This document shows positions 48,108-56,885 of a stretch of DNA of 64,000 bases, one piece after another. Position numbers and translations under genes: made by a program. Below the pieces are notes generated by a model, which was not told where the DNA came from, ran no database searches, and saw nothing but the letters and a program-made list of their open reading frames with translations. Positions within the stretch are counted from its first letter, which is position 1; each line of letters starts with the position of its first letter. Source of the stretch: Tubulanus polymorphus (lineage: Eukaryota; Nemertea; Palaeonemertea; Tubulaniformes; Tubulanidae); the NCBI RefSeq assembly GCF_964204645.1, contig NC_134031.1, forward strand, positions 10,146,501 through 10,210,500. The letters run 5' to 3'.

Positions 48108-49236
48108 ATGAGTGGTAAAAAAACTCCTAATACTAAAGAACAATATTTAAGAAATTTATATTACAACCCTGAGAGTTCGGTTGCTTATTCTTCTACTAAA
48201 AATATATGGCGTAAAGTAAAACAAGATAAATTAGATAAGATAATCCCACAAAATTTAGTTAAATATAAAGATATAAATGAATTTATGTTAGAACAACCAA
48301 CATATACAACACATAAAAAAATTGTTAGAAAATATAAAACTCGTAAAACTATGGTAAGTTATGTAGATCAACAGTGGCAAGGAGATTTAATTGATATGAA
48401 AAATGTTAAGAAAGATAATGATGATTATTGGTGGTTATTGAATATAATTGATATTTTTAGTCGTTATGTATGGAGTTTCCCACTTTATAGAAAAGATGCT
48501 GTACAAACATCAAATGTTTTAGAAAAAATTTCTTTCGGATGATAAACTAAATCCAGAAAAAATACAATTTGATGATGGAAAAGAGTTTGATAATTCACTT
48601 GTTCATGAACTCTTAGATAATCATAATATTAAATATTTTTCAACAAAATCAGATAAAAAAGCAGCAGTTGTTGAACGATTTAATAGAACATTAAGAACAA
48701 GAATGTGGAAATATTTTACAGCAAATAATACTTTTAAATGGATTGATGTTTTACCAAAATTGATAGAAGGATATAATAATTCTTATCATTCTTCTATTGG
48801 AATGAAACCTATTGATGCTAGAAAATCTGAAAATGCTGAAATTGTTTGGAATAATTTATATGGAGCATTTCTTGTAGATGATTTTGGTGAACCTAAATTT
48901 AAAGTTGGCCAAAATGTTAGAATATCTAAGTATAAAAAGATATTTGACAAAGGATACGATCGAAATTTTACTAGGGAAATATATAAAATAAAAAAGGTAA
49001 TAACAACAAAACCATATGTCTATAAATTAGAAGATTTAGATGGTGAAGAAGTTGATGGCTACTTTTACGGAGAAGAATTAAGTTTAACTACTGAAAATCT
49101 AGAACAAGAATATAAAATTGAAAAAGTATTAAAAACAAAAACTATTAAAAGAAAAAAATATTCTTTAGTAAAATGGGTTGGATGGCCAGATAAATTTAAT
49201 GAATGGATATTATCAAGTAAAATTAAAAATATATAA
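48108..49236 (+). pseudogene. Retroviral-type integrase with C-terminal chromodomain, frameshifted
   Basis: It starts ATATATAAATG. An N-terminal YLRNLYYNPES segment, then the DDE catalytic core: first Asp in QQWQGDLIDMKN, second in IQFDDGKEF (~48.57 kb), Glu in VVERFNRTLRTRMWKYF (~48.68 kb). An SH3-like segment (FKVGQNVRISKYKKIFDKGY) and a chromodomain end (EKVLKTKTIKRKKYSLVKWV GW...EWILSSKIK) follow. It joins element ends to target DNA with a 6-bp stagger; the chromodomain may guide it to marked chromatin. Broken by a 1-nt frameshift at about 48530-48545. Its stop codon abuts the ATPase start. Confidence 0.95.
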
Positions 49237-49845
49237 ATGAATAAGGAATTATTCATATTTGAGCCTCATAATATGTTAATTTCTGGTGTAACAAATTGTG
49301 GAAAAACTTATTTTATATTAAATTTATTAGAAACTGTTTATGAAAACTATTTTGATAATATAGTATTATTTTGTCCAACATATGAATTTAATCAAACTTA
49401 TGATAGAAATATTACTAGGAATAATAAATTTATTATATTAGATCCTAAAACAGTAAAAGAAAATTTAGATAATTGTATTAAAATAGCAATTGATATTTAT
49501 AAAGGATCAAATACATTATTCATTATAGATGATTGTGCTAATCTACATGATTCAAAAGTTAGAGAAAGTGAGTTATGCTATTTAGCTTTCTCTGGGAGAC
49601 ATTTTGGGATAACAACTTGGGTTTTAAATCAAAAATATAATTCAATTGTTAAAGACTTTAGAGAAAACATTAGATTTCTAGTTTTATTCTACAATAAAGA
49701 TAGAAAATCAATGAAAAATGCACTTGAGGAAAATGATATTATTCCACATGATTTACATAATGAATATATGGATAAGTTGAAAAATATTAAAAGATCAAAA
49801 TTACTATTTAGATTACAACACCCATTTAAATATGAATTTATTTAA
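49237..49845 (+). CDS. Genome-packaging ATPase (A32/FtsK-HerA type), 202 aa
   Basis: It starts ATATAAATG directly after the integrase stop. Intact. Walker A GVTNCGKTYF near residue 15, Walker B LFIIDDCAN near residue 90, then a sensor-like FSGRHFGITTW and a basic C-terminus. Pumps the linear genome into capsids in Polinton-type and related viruses. Close homologues in elements B (54134-54744) and C (57298-57909) are broken; this is the only intact copy in the window. Confidence 0.95.
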   Translation: MNKELFIFEPHNMLISGVTNCGKTYFILNLLETVYENYFDNIVLFCPTYEFNQTYDRNITRNNKFIILDPKTVKENLDNCIKIAIDIYKGSNTLFIIDDCANLHDSKVRESELCYLAFSGRHFGITTWVLNQKYNSIVKDFRENIRFLVLFYNKDRKSMKNALEENDIIPHDLHNEYMDKLKNIKRSKLLFRLQHPFKYEFI

Positions 49846-50138
49846 ATTCAATTAGTTTGTTAATCTAGTTGAATTCTAGTTGAATTCTAGTTATTAGTAG
49901 TTGTAACAAAAATCAAATAGATTTAACAATATTTTAACTAGCTTGTTAATCTAGTTTAATTCTAGTTACATTCTAGTTGAATTCTAGTTGTTAGTAGTTG
50001 GAACAAAAATCAACTACATTTAACAAGAAATAAACAAAAACAACAATATTTCAACTAGCTTGTTAATCTAGTTGAATTCTAGTTACATTCTAGTTGAATT
50101 CTAGTTGCAACAACACAACTAATTTATTTGTTTTATAA
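49846..50138 (+). repeat. ~95-bp tandem repeats of AATCTAGTTGAATTCTAGTT type
   Basis: Three imperfect units built on CTAGTTGAATTCTAGTT with TAACTAGCTTGTTAATCTAG occupy the only sizeable gap on the right side of element A, between ATPase and the 201-aa gene. Contains GAATTC palindromes. Perhaps a recombination scar or a regulatory region; no ORF. Confidence 0.8.
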
Positions 50139-50744
50139 ATGGGAGGTGAAAAGAAAATAAAATCTAAAAATGGTGATGTTCCAATTGAAAAAACTTTAGA
50201 TGATTTAGGAATAACAGAAACAAAATTAACTCCAGATGATGGTGCTTTAAATAATGTTACAACAAATAATAATTATGAATATTATCTTTATTGTAAACAT
50301 CAATTAGAAATATTAATAGCATCTGGAAAATGTAAAAATTTTGTCGGTAAAAATTTAACTTATAATGAATTAGATACAATGAAATCAGATGAAATTATTA
50401 GATTATTTAAGATTTATGAAGCCGCGAGAACAGCTAAAATTAATGACGCGATATCAGAAAATGTAGTAAAAGGTTATAGTAAATTATGTAATTATATACT
50501 ACCAATTGAAGATGAAAATAGATTATATTCCGATTTAAAAAATGATTATTTAGTTATGACTGAATTAAATAAATGGATTGGATATTTATCATTTCAATTA
50601 GGAGGATTTATGACATTATTATCAACCGGGGTTATAACATTTTCAAATATTGAAAGTAAAAATATTTCTATAATAAATGAGCGAAGTGAAAGAAGTGAAG
50701 GAATTAACTGTGAAGAAAAAACCGAGAACTCAGAAACAAATTGA
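50139..50744 (+). CDS. Conserved element protein p201, function unknown
   Basis: It starts GTTTTATAAATGG. 201 codons, intact. Homologous to the 200-aa protein of elements B and C over its full length: PIEKTLDDLGI near the N-terminus, YEYYLYCKHQLEILIASGK, then helical KLCNYILPIEDENRLYSDLK and NDYLVMTEL, and a C-terminal hydrophobic FQLGGFMTLLSTGVITFSNI. The conservation in capsid-less B and C argues for a role linked to integrase or ATPase rather than to PolB. No catalytic motif recognised. Confidence 0.8.
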   Translation: MGGEKKIKSKNGDVPIEKTLDDLGITETKLTPDDGALNNVTTNNNYEYYLYCKHQLEILIASGKCKNFVGKNLTYNELDTMKSDEIIRLFKIYEAARTAKINDAISENVVKGYSKLCNYILPIEDENRLYSDLKNDYLVMTELNKWIGYLSFQLGGFMTLLSTGVITFSNIESKNISIINERSERSEGINCEEKTENSETN

Positions 50745-51046
50745 ATGGTCTCGACAATTAGGAATTAAATCACAAGAATATAAAAAAGCTGTAAAAGAAA
50801 AAATAAGTAATAAAAATGTTAATAAAAATGGTGAAAATATTGTTATTTCTACTCCTTCTGATAAGTAGAATATTTGATAAATATCTATATTTTACAGTTG
50901 GATTTGTAATTGTATTCATTTTGATTGGGTGTAATTGGTATAAGAAATCAAATAAAATTCATGATATTAGTAATTCTGAACCAACTGCTATCAAAAATGA
51001 AAGTACTTCTGAAATTCAAAAATTGATAATAAAAAAAATGGATTAA
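50677..51046 (+). pseudogene. Basic, single-pass membrane protein, frameshifted (element A)
   Basis: It starts TATAATAAATGAG inside the end of p201. The N-terminal basic segment KKPRTQKQIEWSRQLGIKSQ matches the B and C copies (SEKQI-W-RELGKRSSELK). After a frameshift near 50865 the membrane helix LYFTVGFVIVFILIGCNWY and polar tail follow in another frame. Same gene as 52637-53004 (B) and 58994-59392 (C). Confidence 0.7.
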
Positions 51047-51184
51047 TATTTTAGAAAAAAAGCAAAAAAAATAATTGAATATCTCACTACTTTTGTCTAT
51101 CTATGTGGAGCAATTAAATTGTCCAGATAAGTCATTTCGGATTCTAGATATTCATTATTTTTATTAATTTATTTTTTTTTAAAT

Positions 51185-51511
51185 TTAATCAACAATTTCT
51201 AAATCATGATGACCGTCTTCATTTTTCCCATGATATATTATTTTAAATCCTACTAAATCTTTCAATTCCTCCGTACTCAATGAAACCCATTTATCGGGTA
51301 AAAACACTTTAAATTCTCGCGATGTACTAACATTACAGTAGCTTAAATTAGCTGATACTTTCTCTCCATATTTAGTTTTTATCTTTTCTAATTTCAATAT
51401 TTTATGTTCAATTTCTTTTGTAACATCAACTAACTTTTTTATTTCAAATTGTTTTTTTGCTGGTTTTATTCTGTTATTTATTGTTGCTAAGAATGCTTTT
51501 CTATCTCCCAT
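51185..51511 (-). CDS. Hypothetical protein, 108 aa, right-end gene of element A
   Basis: Minus strand, starting CCTAATAAATGG. Its leader ACCACAAGTAATTTTTTTTC matches the leader of PolB at the other end, so both outward-end genes share the TIR-derived promoter. Composition is basic in the first half (RIKPAKKQFEIKKLVDVTKE) with a beta-rich end (FKVFLPDKWVSLS; GFKIIYHGKN). No family recognised. A sequence of the type TCCGAAATGACTTATCTGGAC lies just 3' and marks homology to B and C. Confidence 0.65.
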   Translation of the reverse strand: MGDRKAFLATINNRIKPAKKQFEIKKLVDVTKEIEHKILKLEKIKTKYGEKVSANLSYCNVSTSREFKVFLPDKWVSLSTEELKDLVGFKIIYHGKNEDGHHDLEIVD

Positions 51512-51646
51512 TTATTAGGAAAAAAAATTACTTGTGGTGATGAGTGGGGATTACTTCCCCTTGTATATAACAAACACGCTATTAACCGTTCTCACCCAAG
51601 CCTCACAACATCTATTAGGAGCAGTAATTATAACTATCTAGATAAG

Positions 51647-51862
51647 TCATTTCGGTTCCTTGATATCAAATTCCTCAACGTATTGTTCATTATTTGGATC
51701 ATTGTTCCATAATTCAATAAATTTCTTTGCCTTTGTTAACTGTTCTAAATATAACTGTAAATCTAGTTTATTATATTTAATTTGATTTTCTTTCTTTTCT
51801 AAAGGCCGTAAATTTTTCCAACCCCACATAAGTTTTTTATTGTATTCATCATTCCTTTCCAT
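51647..51862 (-). CDS. HNH nuclease C-terminal half as a separate ORF, 71 aa (element A)
   Basis: Minus strand, starting CCTTATAAATGG. It encodes MERNDEYNKKLMWGWKNLRP and a Leu/Lys-rich tail, the part of the HNH protein after the catalytic HxDH, including the W-K-N-L-R-P Asn segment. The HxDH half is missing, so it cannot be a nuclease alone. A near-identical stand-alone ORF with the same start lies at 60298-60513 in element C, which suggests an inherited truncated gene, not a chance break. Confidence 0.6.
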   Translation of the reverse strand: MERNDEYNKKLMWGWKNLRPLEKKENQIKYNKLDLQLYLEQLTKAKKFIELWNNDPNNEQYVEEFDIKEPK

Positions 51863-52169
51863 TTATAAGGAAAAAAAATTACTTGTGGTAATGAGTGGGG
51901 ATTACTTCCCCCTATATAACAAGCGCGCTATTAACCGTTCTCACCCAAGCCTCACAGCATCTATTTATCCGGGTACAGTTGACACGCAATCACTGTACTA
52001 CAGTAATAGCACACGCGTTAATAACCGTTCTCAGTAGAGACTCACTGTATCGATCTATCCACGCGCAGCTGTTGTTACGCGCACTCACTGTATATGTGTA
52101 TCACAGAGCAATCGTCCGTTCTCACTAGAGCCTAGCCGTGATGAGTGGTGTCTCATACTCAATTGAATT
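51863..52169. repeat. Element A right subterminal region with CCGTTCTCA repeats
   Basis: It holds repeated phrases AACCGTTCTCAC or AACCGTTCTCAG and GCCTCAC near 51.93, 52.02 and 52.11 kb (another near 51.58 kb). There is also a partial second copy of the TIR edge (GATGAGTGGTGTCTC, twice) and GC-rich text unlike the rest of the element. No equivalent is present at the left end. The same region begins element D (inverted), so it is inherited in the family. Confidence 0.75.
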
Positions 52170-52239
52170 ATTACTTGTGGTGATGAGTGGTGTCTCGTCC
52201 TCTCGTCCTCTGGTATGAAACCCCACTTTTCTAATTACT
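52170..52239 (-). repeat. Element A right terminal inverted repeat, 70 bp
   Basis: Exact inverse of 35345-35414; it ends CCCCACTTTTCTAATTACT at 52239, followed by the ACCATT duplication at 52240-52245. Confidence 0.97.
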
Positions 52240-52245
52240 ACCATT

Positions 52246-52641
52246 ACTTTTCAAGAACTAGACTCTATGAAACCCGATAAAGTAATAAAATATTTTAAGA
52301 TTTATGAAGAAGCTAGATTGGCTCGAATAAATGATTCTATTTCAGATAGTATTATAAAATGTTATTCAAAATTATGTAACCGGTTAATGACAATTAATGA
52401 TGAAAATAAATTATATAGTGATTTAAAAAATGATTACTTAGTTATGACTGAATTACAAAAATGTGTTGGTTATGCTTCATTTCAATTAGGATCGGTTATG
52501 ACATTAATTTCTACTGGCGTCATAACATTTTCGAACATCAAACCTATGGAATATAAATCAGGTAAGAACGAAACAGATGTACTACAACCAAACCGTGAAA
52601 CAGAAAATGAATCAGAACAAAAATTAACTAAAATAAATTAG
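52246..52641 (+). pseudogene. 200-aa conserved element protein, C-terminal part (element B)
   Basis: It continues the gene begun at 35141 after the element A insertion: MKPDKVIKYFKIYEEARLAR, LYSDLKNDYLVMTELQKCVG and the hydrophobic FQLGSVMTLISTGVITFSNI match the intact copy at 59385-59987. The region is otherwise open. The last codons overlap the start of the next gene. Confidence 0.9.
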
Positions 52642-53004
52642 TGATAGCGTTAAGAAAAAGGCTAGATCCGAGAAACAAATTAAATGGGCAAGAGAATTAG
52701 GTAAAAGATCTTCAGAATTAAAAAAGCTAAGAAAAAGAAATTAACTGATATAAATGAATCACAGACTTTATCTGATAATGATTCAAATGATAATCCATCT
52801 GATTCTTCTAATGCTGGAAGTAATTATAAATTATATATTACAATTGGATTAGTAACAGTTATTATATTATCCGGTGTAATATATAAATCAAAATTCAAAT
52901 CTGATGATAAAGATGATTCCAATGATAATAAACCTATCATACCAGAAAATAAGTCAAATCATAAAACCATTGAAACTAAATCTAAATTATTATTAATGGA
53001 TTAA
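52637..53004 (+). pseudogene. Basic single-pass membrane protein, broken (element B)
   Basis: Homologous to 58994-59392. The start codon is lost (ATT where C has ATG) and a one-base deletion in an A-run near 52727 shifts the frame. The membrane helix (YITIGLVTVIILSGVIY-like) and acidic tail (KSDDKDDSND) are still recognisable. A ~24-base segment with TGTACACGGATAACTAAG present in C is absent here. Confidence 0.8.
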
Positions 53005-53010
53005 AATAAG

Positions 53011-54141
53011 ATGAAAAAAGAACAATATTTAAGAGATTTATATTATAACCCAGAAAGTGAAGTATCATATTCTAACGTTTCAGAATTATGGAATAAAATT
53101 AAATCTGATAATGAAAATGGTAATGTTGCCGTATGACACCCACACGGTGATATAAAATATAGTGAATTGAAATCATGGTTACAAAATCAACCAACATATC
53201 AAATCCACAAGAAAATGGATAAAACTTATTTAACAAGAAAAGTTATGGTTTCATATATCGATCAACAATGACAAGCAGATTTAATTGACATGAAGAACTT
53301 AGAAGAATACAACAAAGGATATTTCTGGATATTAAATGTTATAGACATATTCAGTAGATACGCATGGTCAATTCCAATCAATAATAAAACTGGAATAGAA
53401 GTTACAAATGCTTTTAAATCTATATTTAAAGAAGCTATTCCAGATAAGATACAATTTGATGAAGGTAAAGAATTTTATAACAAACATTTTAAAAAACTAT
53501 TATCTGATAACGATGTAGATTATTTTTCAACACATTCAGATAAAAAAGCATCTATTATAGAAAGATTTAATAAAACATTGAAAACTAGAATGTGGAAATA
53601 TTTTACTGCTAATGAAACATATAAATATATCGATGAGTCTATAAATATATTAGATGATTTAGTGAAAGGTTATAATAATTCTAAACATTCAAGTATTGGT
53701 ATGAAACCTATACAAGCTAGAAAAGAAGATAATTCAGAAATAGTTTGGAATAATTTATATGGCGCATTTGTTACACATGATTTCGGTGAACCTAGATTCA
53801 AAATTGGACAACACGTAAGAATATCTAAATATAGAAAAACATTTTATAAAGGTTATACCCCTAATTTTACAGAAGAAATATTTAAAATTAAAAAGATAAT
53901 ATTAACTAAACCTTTTGTTTATAAACTAGAAGATCTAAAAGATGAAGAAATATTAAGTTATTTCTATGAACAAGAATTATCACATGTACCAAATCCAGAT
54001 GAAATAGAATACAAAATATAAAAAGTATTGAAAACAAAAACTCTTAAAGGAAAAAAGTATTCTTTGGTGAAATATAAAGGATACGATGATACATTTAATG
54101 AATGGATTTTATCTAGTAAAATTAAAAGAATAAATGAATAA
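53011..54141 (+). pseudogene. Integrase with chromodomain, broken (element B)
   Basis: Same architecture as the element A integrase. It differs from C by a 33-nt insertion (about 53118-53150) that brings a TGA, a Trp-to-TGA change in the QQWQAD catalytic Asp segment (53269), a 4-codon insertion near 53634, and TAA near 54019 before the chromodomain. The catalytic Asp of IQFDEGKEF and Glu of IIERFNKTLK remain. The end overlaps the ATPase start (54134). Confidence 0.92.
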
Positions 54142-54744
54142 AGATTTATTTATATTTGAACCGCATAATATGTTAGTTACTGGTGTAACCAATTGTGGTA
54201 AAACACATTTCATATTAGATTTGTTAGAAACTATTTATAAGAATCATTTTGATAATATAATATTATTTTGTCCTACTTATGAAATGAACAAAACATATAT
54301 TAGAGATATAGTTAAGATAAAAAAGTTCATTATATTAGATCCTAAAACAGTAAAAGAAAATTTAGATAATTGTATAAAAATAGCAATTGATACTTATAAA
54401 GGATCAAATAGATTATTTATTATAGATGATTGCGCAAATTTACATGATTCAAAAGTGAGAGAAAGTGAGTTATGTTACTTAGCTTTCTCTGGGAGACATT
54501 TTGGGATAACAACATGGGTTTAAATCAAAAATATAATTCAATTGTTAAAGACTTTAGGGAGAATATAAGATTTCTAGTTTTATTTTATAACAAAGATAAA
54601 AAATCTATGCAACAATCATTGGAAGAAAATCAAATTATACCTACTGAATTACATGATGAATATATGAATAAATTAAAGAATAATAAAGGTTCAAAATTAT
54701 TACTGAGACTACAATTTCCCTATGAATATAAGTTTATAAAATAA
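54134..54744 (+). pseudogene. Packaging ATPase, frameshifted (element B)
   Basis: It starts GAATAAATG. Walker A GVTNCGKTHF and Walker B LFIIDDCAN are intact. A one-base deletion in a T-run near 54521 shifts the frame, and the C-terminal part continues to 54744. It is the last gene before the right-end hairpin block. Confidence 0.93.
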
Positions 54745-54998
54745 CTATTTATATATCTATATATCTATTCTATAAGAGCTTACACTTTTATATTGAATAA
54801 TCTGTCAATTTAAATGTTATTCATTTATATTTTATTCATGTATATGTGAATATTTTAAGAGTAATAGGGGTAATAGGCTTTCAGGTTAAAGGTTGAAGGG
54901 GCGAGTGAGTAAAAAATGAAAATAACAATAATTTACAGTTGAATTAGGAGTGTGCGCGACTAATTCAACTGTAAATTATTTTTATTTTCATTTTTTAC
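54745..54998. repeat. Element B right-end block with 39-bp-arm hairpin
   Basis: TAAGAGCTTACACTTTTATA, TTTAAATGTTATTCAT, GAGTAATAGGGGT and GGTTAAAGGTTGAA are shared with the right end of element C. Then follows a hairpin: left arm 54909-54947, 12-nt loop GAGTGTGCGCGA (54948-54959), right arm 54960-54998, one mismatch. The same loop occurs at 63080-63091. Confidence 0.9.
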
Positions 54999-55059
54999 GA
55001 GCATATCCATTACTGAGACTGGACTAATTGTTTATATATATATATATTTCAGCCTATTT

Positions 55060-55396
55060 TCGCAGCTTCCCGTAGTAGAAGAAACAGGGCTAGACGCAAT
55101 TGTTCTGGTAAGCCAGAGATGTTCAAAAAAGACGGTTTGCATTTAAACAACAAAGGCATACACCGACTTTCTAAATTCATTACAAACTTCATCCGACGTA
55201 CATTTTCTGAAGCCGATCTAGATGAGAGAACCATAGTACTTGCTGAAAAAGTCATAAACGATGTAAGGAAAGTCGTGTGCGAGCCATCCGAAGCATTCTC
55301 ACCCGAAGAACGCGATGAAACTGAAACATTCTCTACCGAAGAACGCGATGAAACTGAAACATTCTCTACCGAAGAGAGCGATGAAACTGAAACATT
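55060..55396 (+). pseudogene. SGNH-hydrolase-like C-terminal fragment, interrupted by element D
   Basis: After a possible acceptor (TATATTTCAG at about 55050) an open frame carries DGLHLNNKGIHRLSKFITNF, the typical D-x-L-H-L catalytic Asp/His block of SGNH hydrolase-like proteins common in invertebrate genomes and retroelements. A 33-bp minisatellite follows (DETETFSTEER repeated about three times). The frame is interrupted at 55397 by the end of element D, with AACATT immediately before it. Host gene or older element; cannot tell. Confidence 0.4.
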
Positions 55397-55507
55397 AGTA
55401 ATTAGAAGATGGCGTTTTCATACCAGAGGTCGAGAGGTCGAGACATCACTCATCACAGCAAGGCTCTAGTGAGAACGGACGATTGCTCCGTGACACACAT
55501 ATACAGA

Positions 55508-56007
55508 ATGCAAATGATGAAATTATTAATGAGAATATTAACTTCCCAAGAAGATCTATTAAAGGTATATTAATATTTTTTACCATTGCAACATATACTA
55601 ATGGCGCAATAAATGTTAATAATTATTATAATCCTGAAATAACAAAAGTAGAAATAACTATCGAAGGAATAGCAAATAAAATATTTTGTCAAGGAATGAG
55701 AATGATAGATCAATGGCCAGAAATTAGAAAACATTTTATGAATGAAAAATTAAAATCATCTGAAAATTGTAATATTAATCAAATTGATTATTATACCGGT
55801 AATAAATATGCATTATGGTTAGATTTTAGAACAACAGAGGATAATTCATTACATGGTTCTGGAAAAAAATTACAAAACACTAAAGATGGAATACAATTAT
55901 TCATGACAAAGAATAAAGGAATCAAAAATTTTAAAATGCACATTTATATTATATCTGACGCGCAATTAAATATTGTAAATTCTCAATTAAATAGTGTTAT
56001 GTATTAG
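55508..56007 (+). pseudogene. Major capsid protein, C-terminal 40% only (element D)
   Basis: Collinear with element A MCP residues ~250-415 and nearly identical at the amino-acid level (DQWPEIRKHFM, WLDFRTTEDNSLHGSG). The N-terminal jelly roll is deleted, fused to terminal-repeat sequence. Not functional as a capsid protein. The high similarity to A suggests a recent common source. Confidence 0.92.
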
Positions 56008-56039
56008 AGTTTTAACTTAAATAAAAATTTATATAATAA

Positions 56040-56885
56040 ATGGAAAGATGTAAAGTATATAAACATATTCCATACATCGATACACATGAAAATAATGATG
56101 GTTTATATTATGTAATACCTTGAAATATAGCTTTGATATTTGATCCTATTTTCAAAATTTATAAAACTAAACTAATAGAAATCGATAATAATAAAGGTGA
56201 AGTTGTTGATAATTTAAGTAATGTAATACCTTCTACATCTAATAATGTAATACCTTCTACATCTAATAATGTAATACCTACTACATCTAATAATGTAATA
56301 CCTACTACATCTAATAATGTAATACCTTCTACATCTAATAATGCAATACCTTCTACATCTAATAATGCAATACCTTCTACATCTAATAATGCAATACCTT
56401 CTACATCAAATAATGAAATAATATTAAATATTAGTGAAAATAGAAATTATTGTGATTATTGTAAAGGTGAATTTTCAAACGCTCCATCAAATTGGAATAA
56501 ACATATGAATACAAAGGTACATATTACTATGGTTATAGATTGTGTAGGTTTAAGTGAATTTATAGAACACCCATTTATATATGTTACAAAATTTGTTTCA
56601 AATAAAAAAGTAAATGGTAAAGAATTATATGAAGATTAATTATTAGCAACGCCTAATAAAGATGAATTAGATTTAACCGATGCTAATAAAATATTAGGAT
56701 CAAACACTGTAAATGAACTATTAGGAACAAACACTAATAAAGATGATAATGAAAATATAGTTACAGATAAGCATATTGATAATAAAGATTCTATGAAACA
56801 TAAAGTACAAAATAATGATAAATTTGATTGGATGAATAAGCATAACAATGAAACAACTATTGATAATGCGGTAAAAAAAGGGTGA
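56040..56885 (+). pseudogene. Zinc-finger protein with 9-residue repeats, two in-frame stops (element D)
   Basis: It starts TATAATAAATGG. An N-terminal part (ERCKVYKHIPYIDTHENNDG), then a 27-bp minisatellite giving NVIPSTSNN about eight times, then a C2H2-like finger YCDYCKGEF...WNKHMNTKVH and an Asn/Asp-rich tail. TGA at 56121 and TAA at 56637-56639 interrupt one otherwise continuous frame to 56885. The finger resembles those at the PolB N-terminus and in the VLTF3-like protein. Function unknown. Confidence 0.6.

Larger units (their letters stand above)
35345..52239 (+). mobile_element. Element A: complete Polinton/Maverick-type virus-like transposon, 16,895 bp
   Basis: Bounded by perfect 70-bp inverted repeats and a 6-bp duplication. 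It carries the Polinton core set: family B polymerase, retroviral-type integrase with chromodomain, FtsK/A32-type packaging ATPase, double-jelly-roll-type major capsid and a penton-like protein. There are also a VLTF3-like factor and ~8 small proteins. Genes are packed with 14-25-bp gaps. Point lesions are seen in PolB, penton, integrase and one membrane gene; MCP and ATPase are intact. I found no adenovirus-type maturation protease, which many Polintons have. Confidence 0.96.
33150..55000 (+). mobile_element. Element B: small Polinton-related element, split by insertion of element A
   Basis: Two blocks (about 33150-35344 and 52246-55000) become continuous if element A is removed. The gene order on plus is then HNH nuclease, 200-aa protein, membrane protein, integrase, packaging ATPase. 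Total about 5 kb, with no polymerase or capsid gene. It is almost collinear with element C on the minus strand. The left edge carries TCTAATAGGGTATCTAATAC repeats and the right edge a TAAGAGCTTACAC...hairpin block. Every gene of this copy is broken, so it is older than A. Confidence 0.75.

Noticed and set aside
35345-52239. Adenovirus-type cysteine protease expected in a Polinton
   Set aside because: Searched for the His...Cys arrangement among the unknown ORFs (399-aa, 480-aa, 118-aa proteins) and could not support it.
33681-56123. TGA as a reassigned codon in the element genes
   Set aside because: In-frame TGA replaces Ser (33681), Trp (53269) and Leu (58139) in homologous copies, and TAA/TAG stops also occur; this is decay, not a consistent alternative code.
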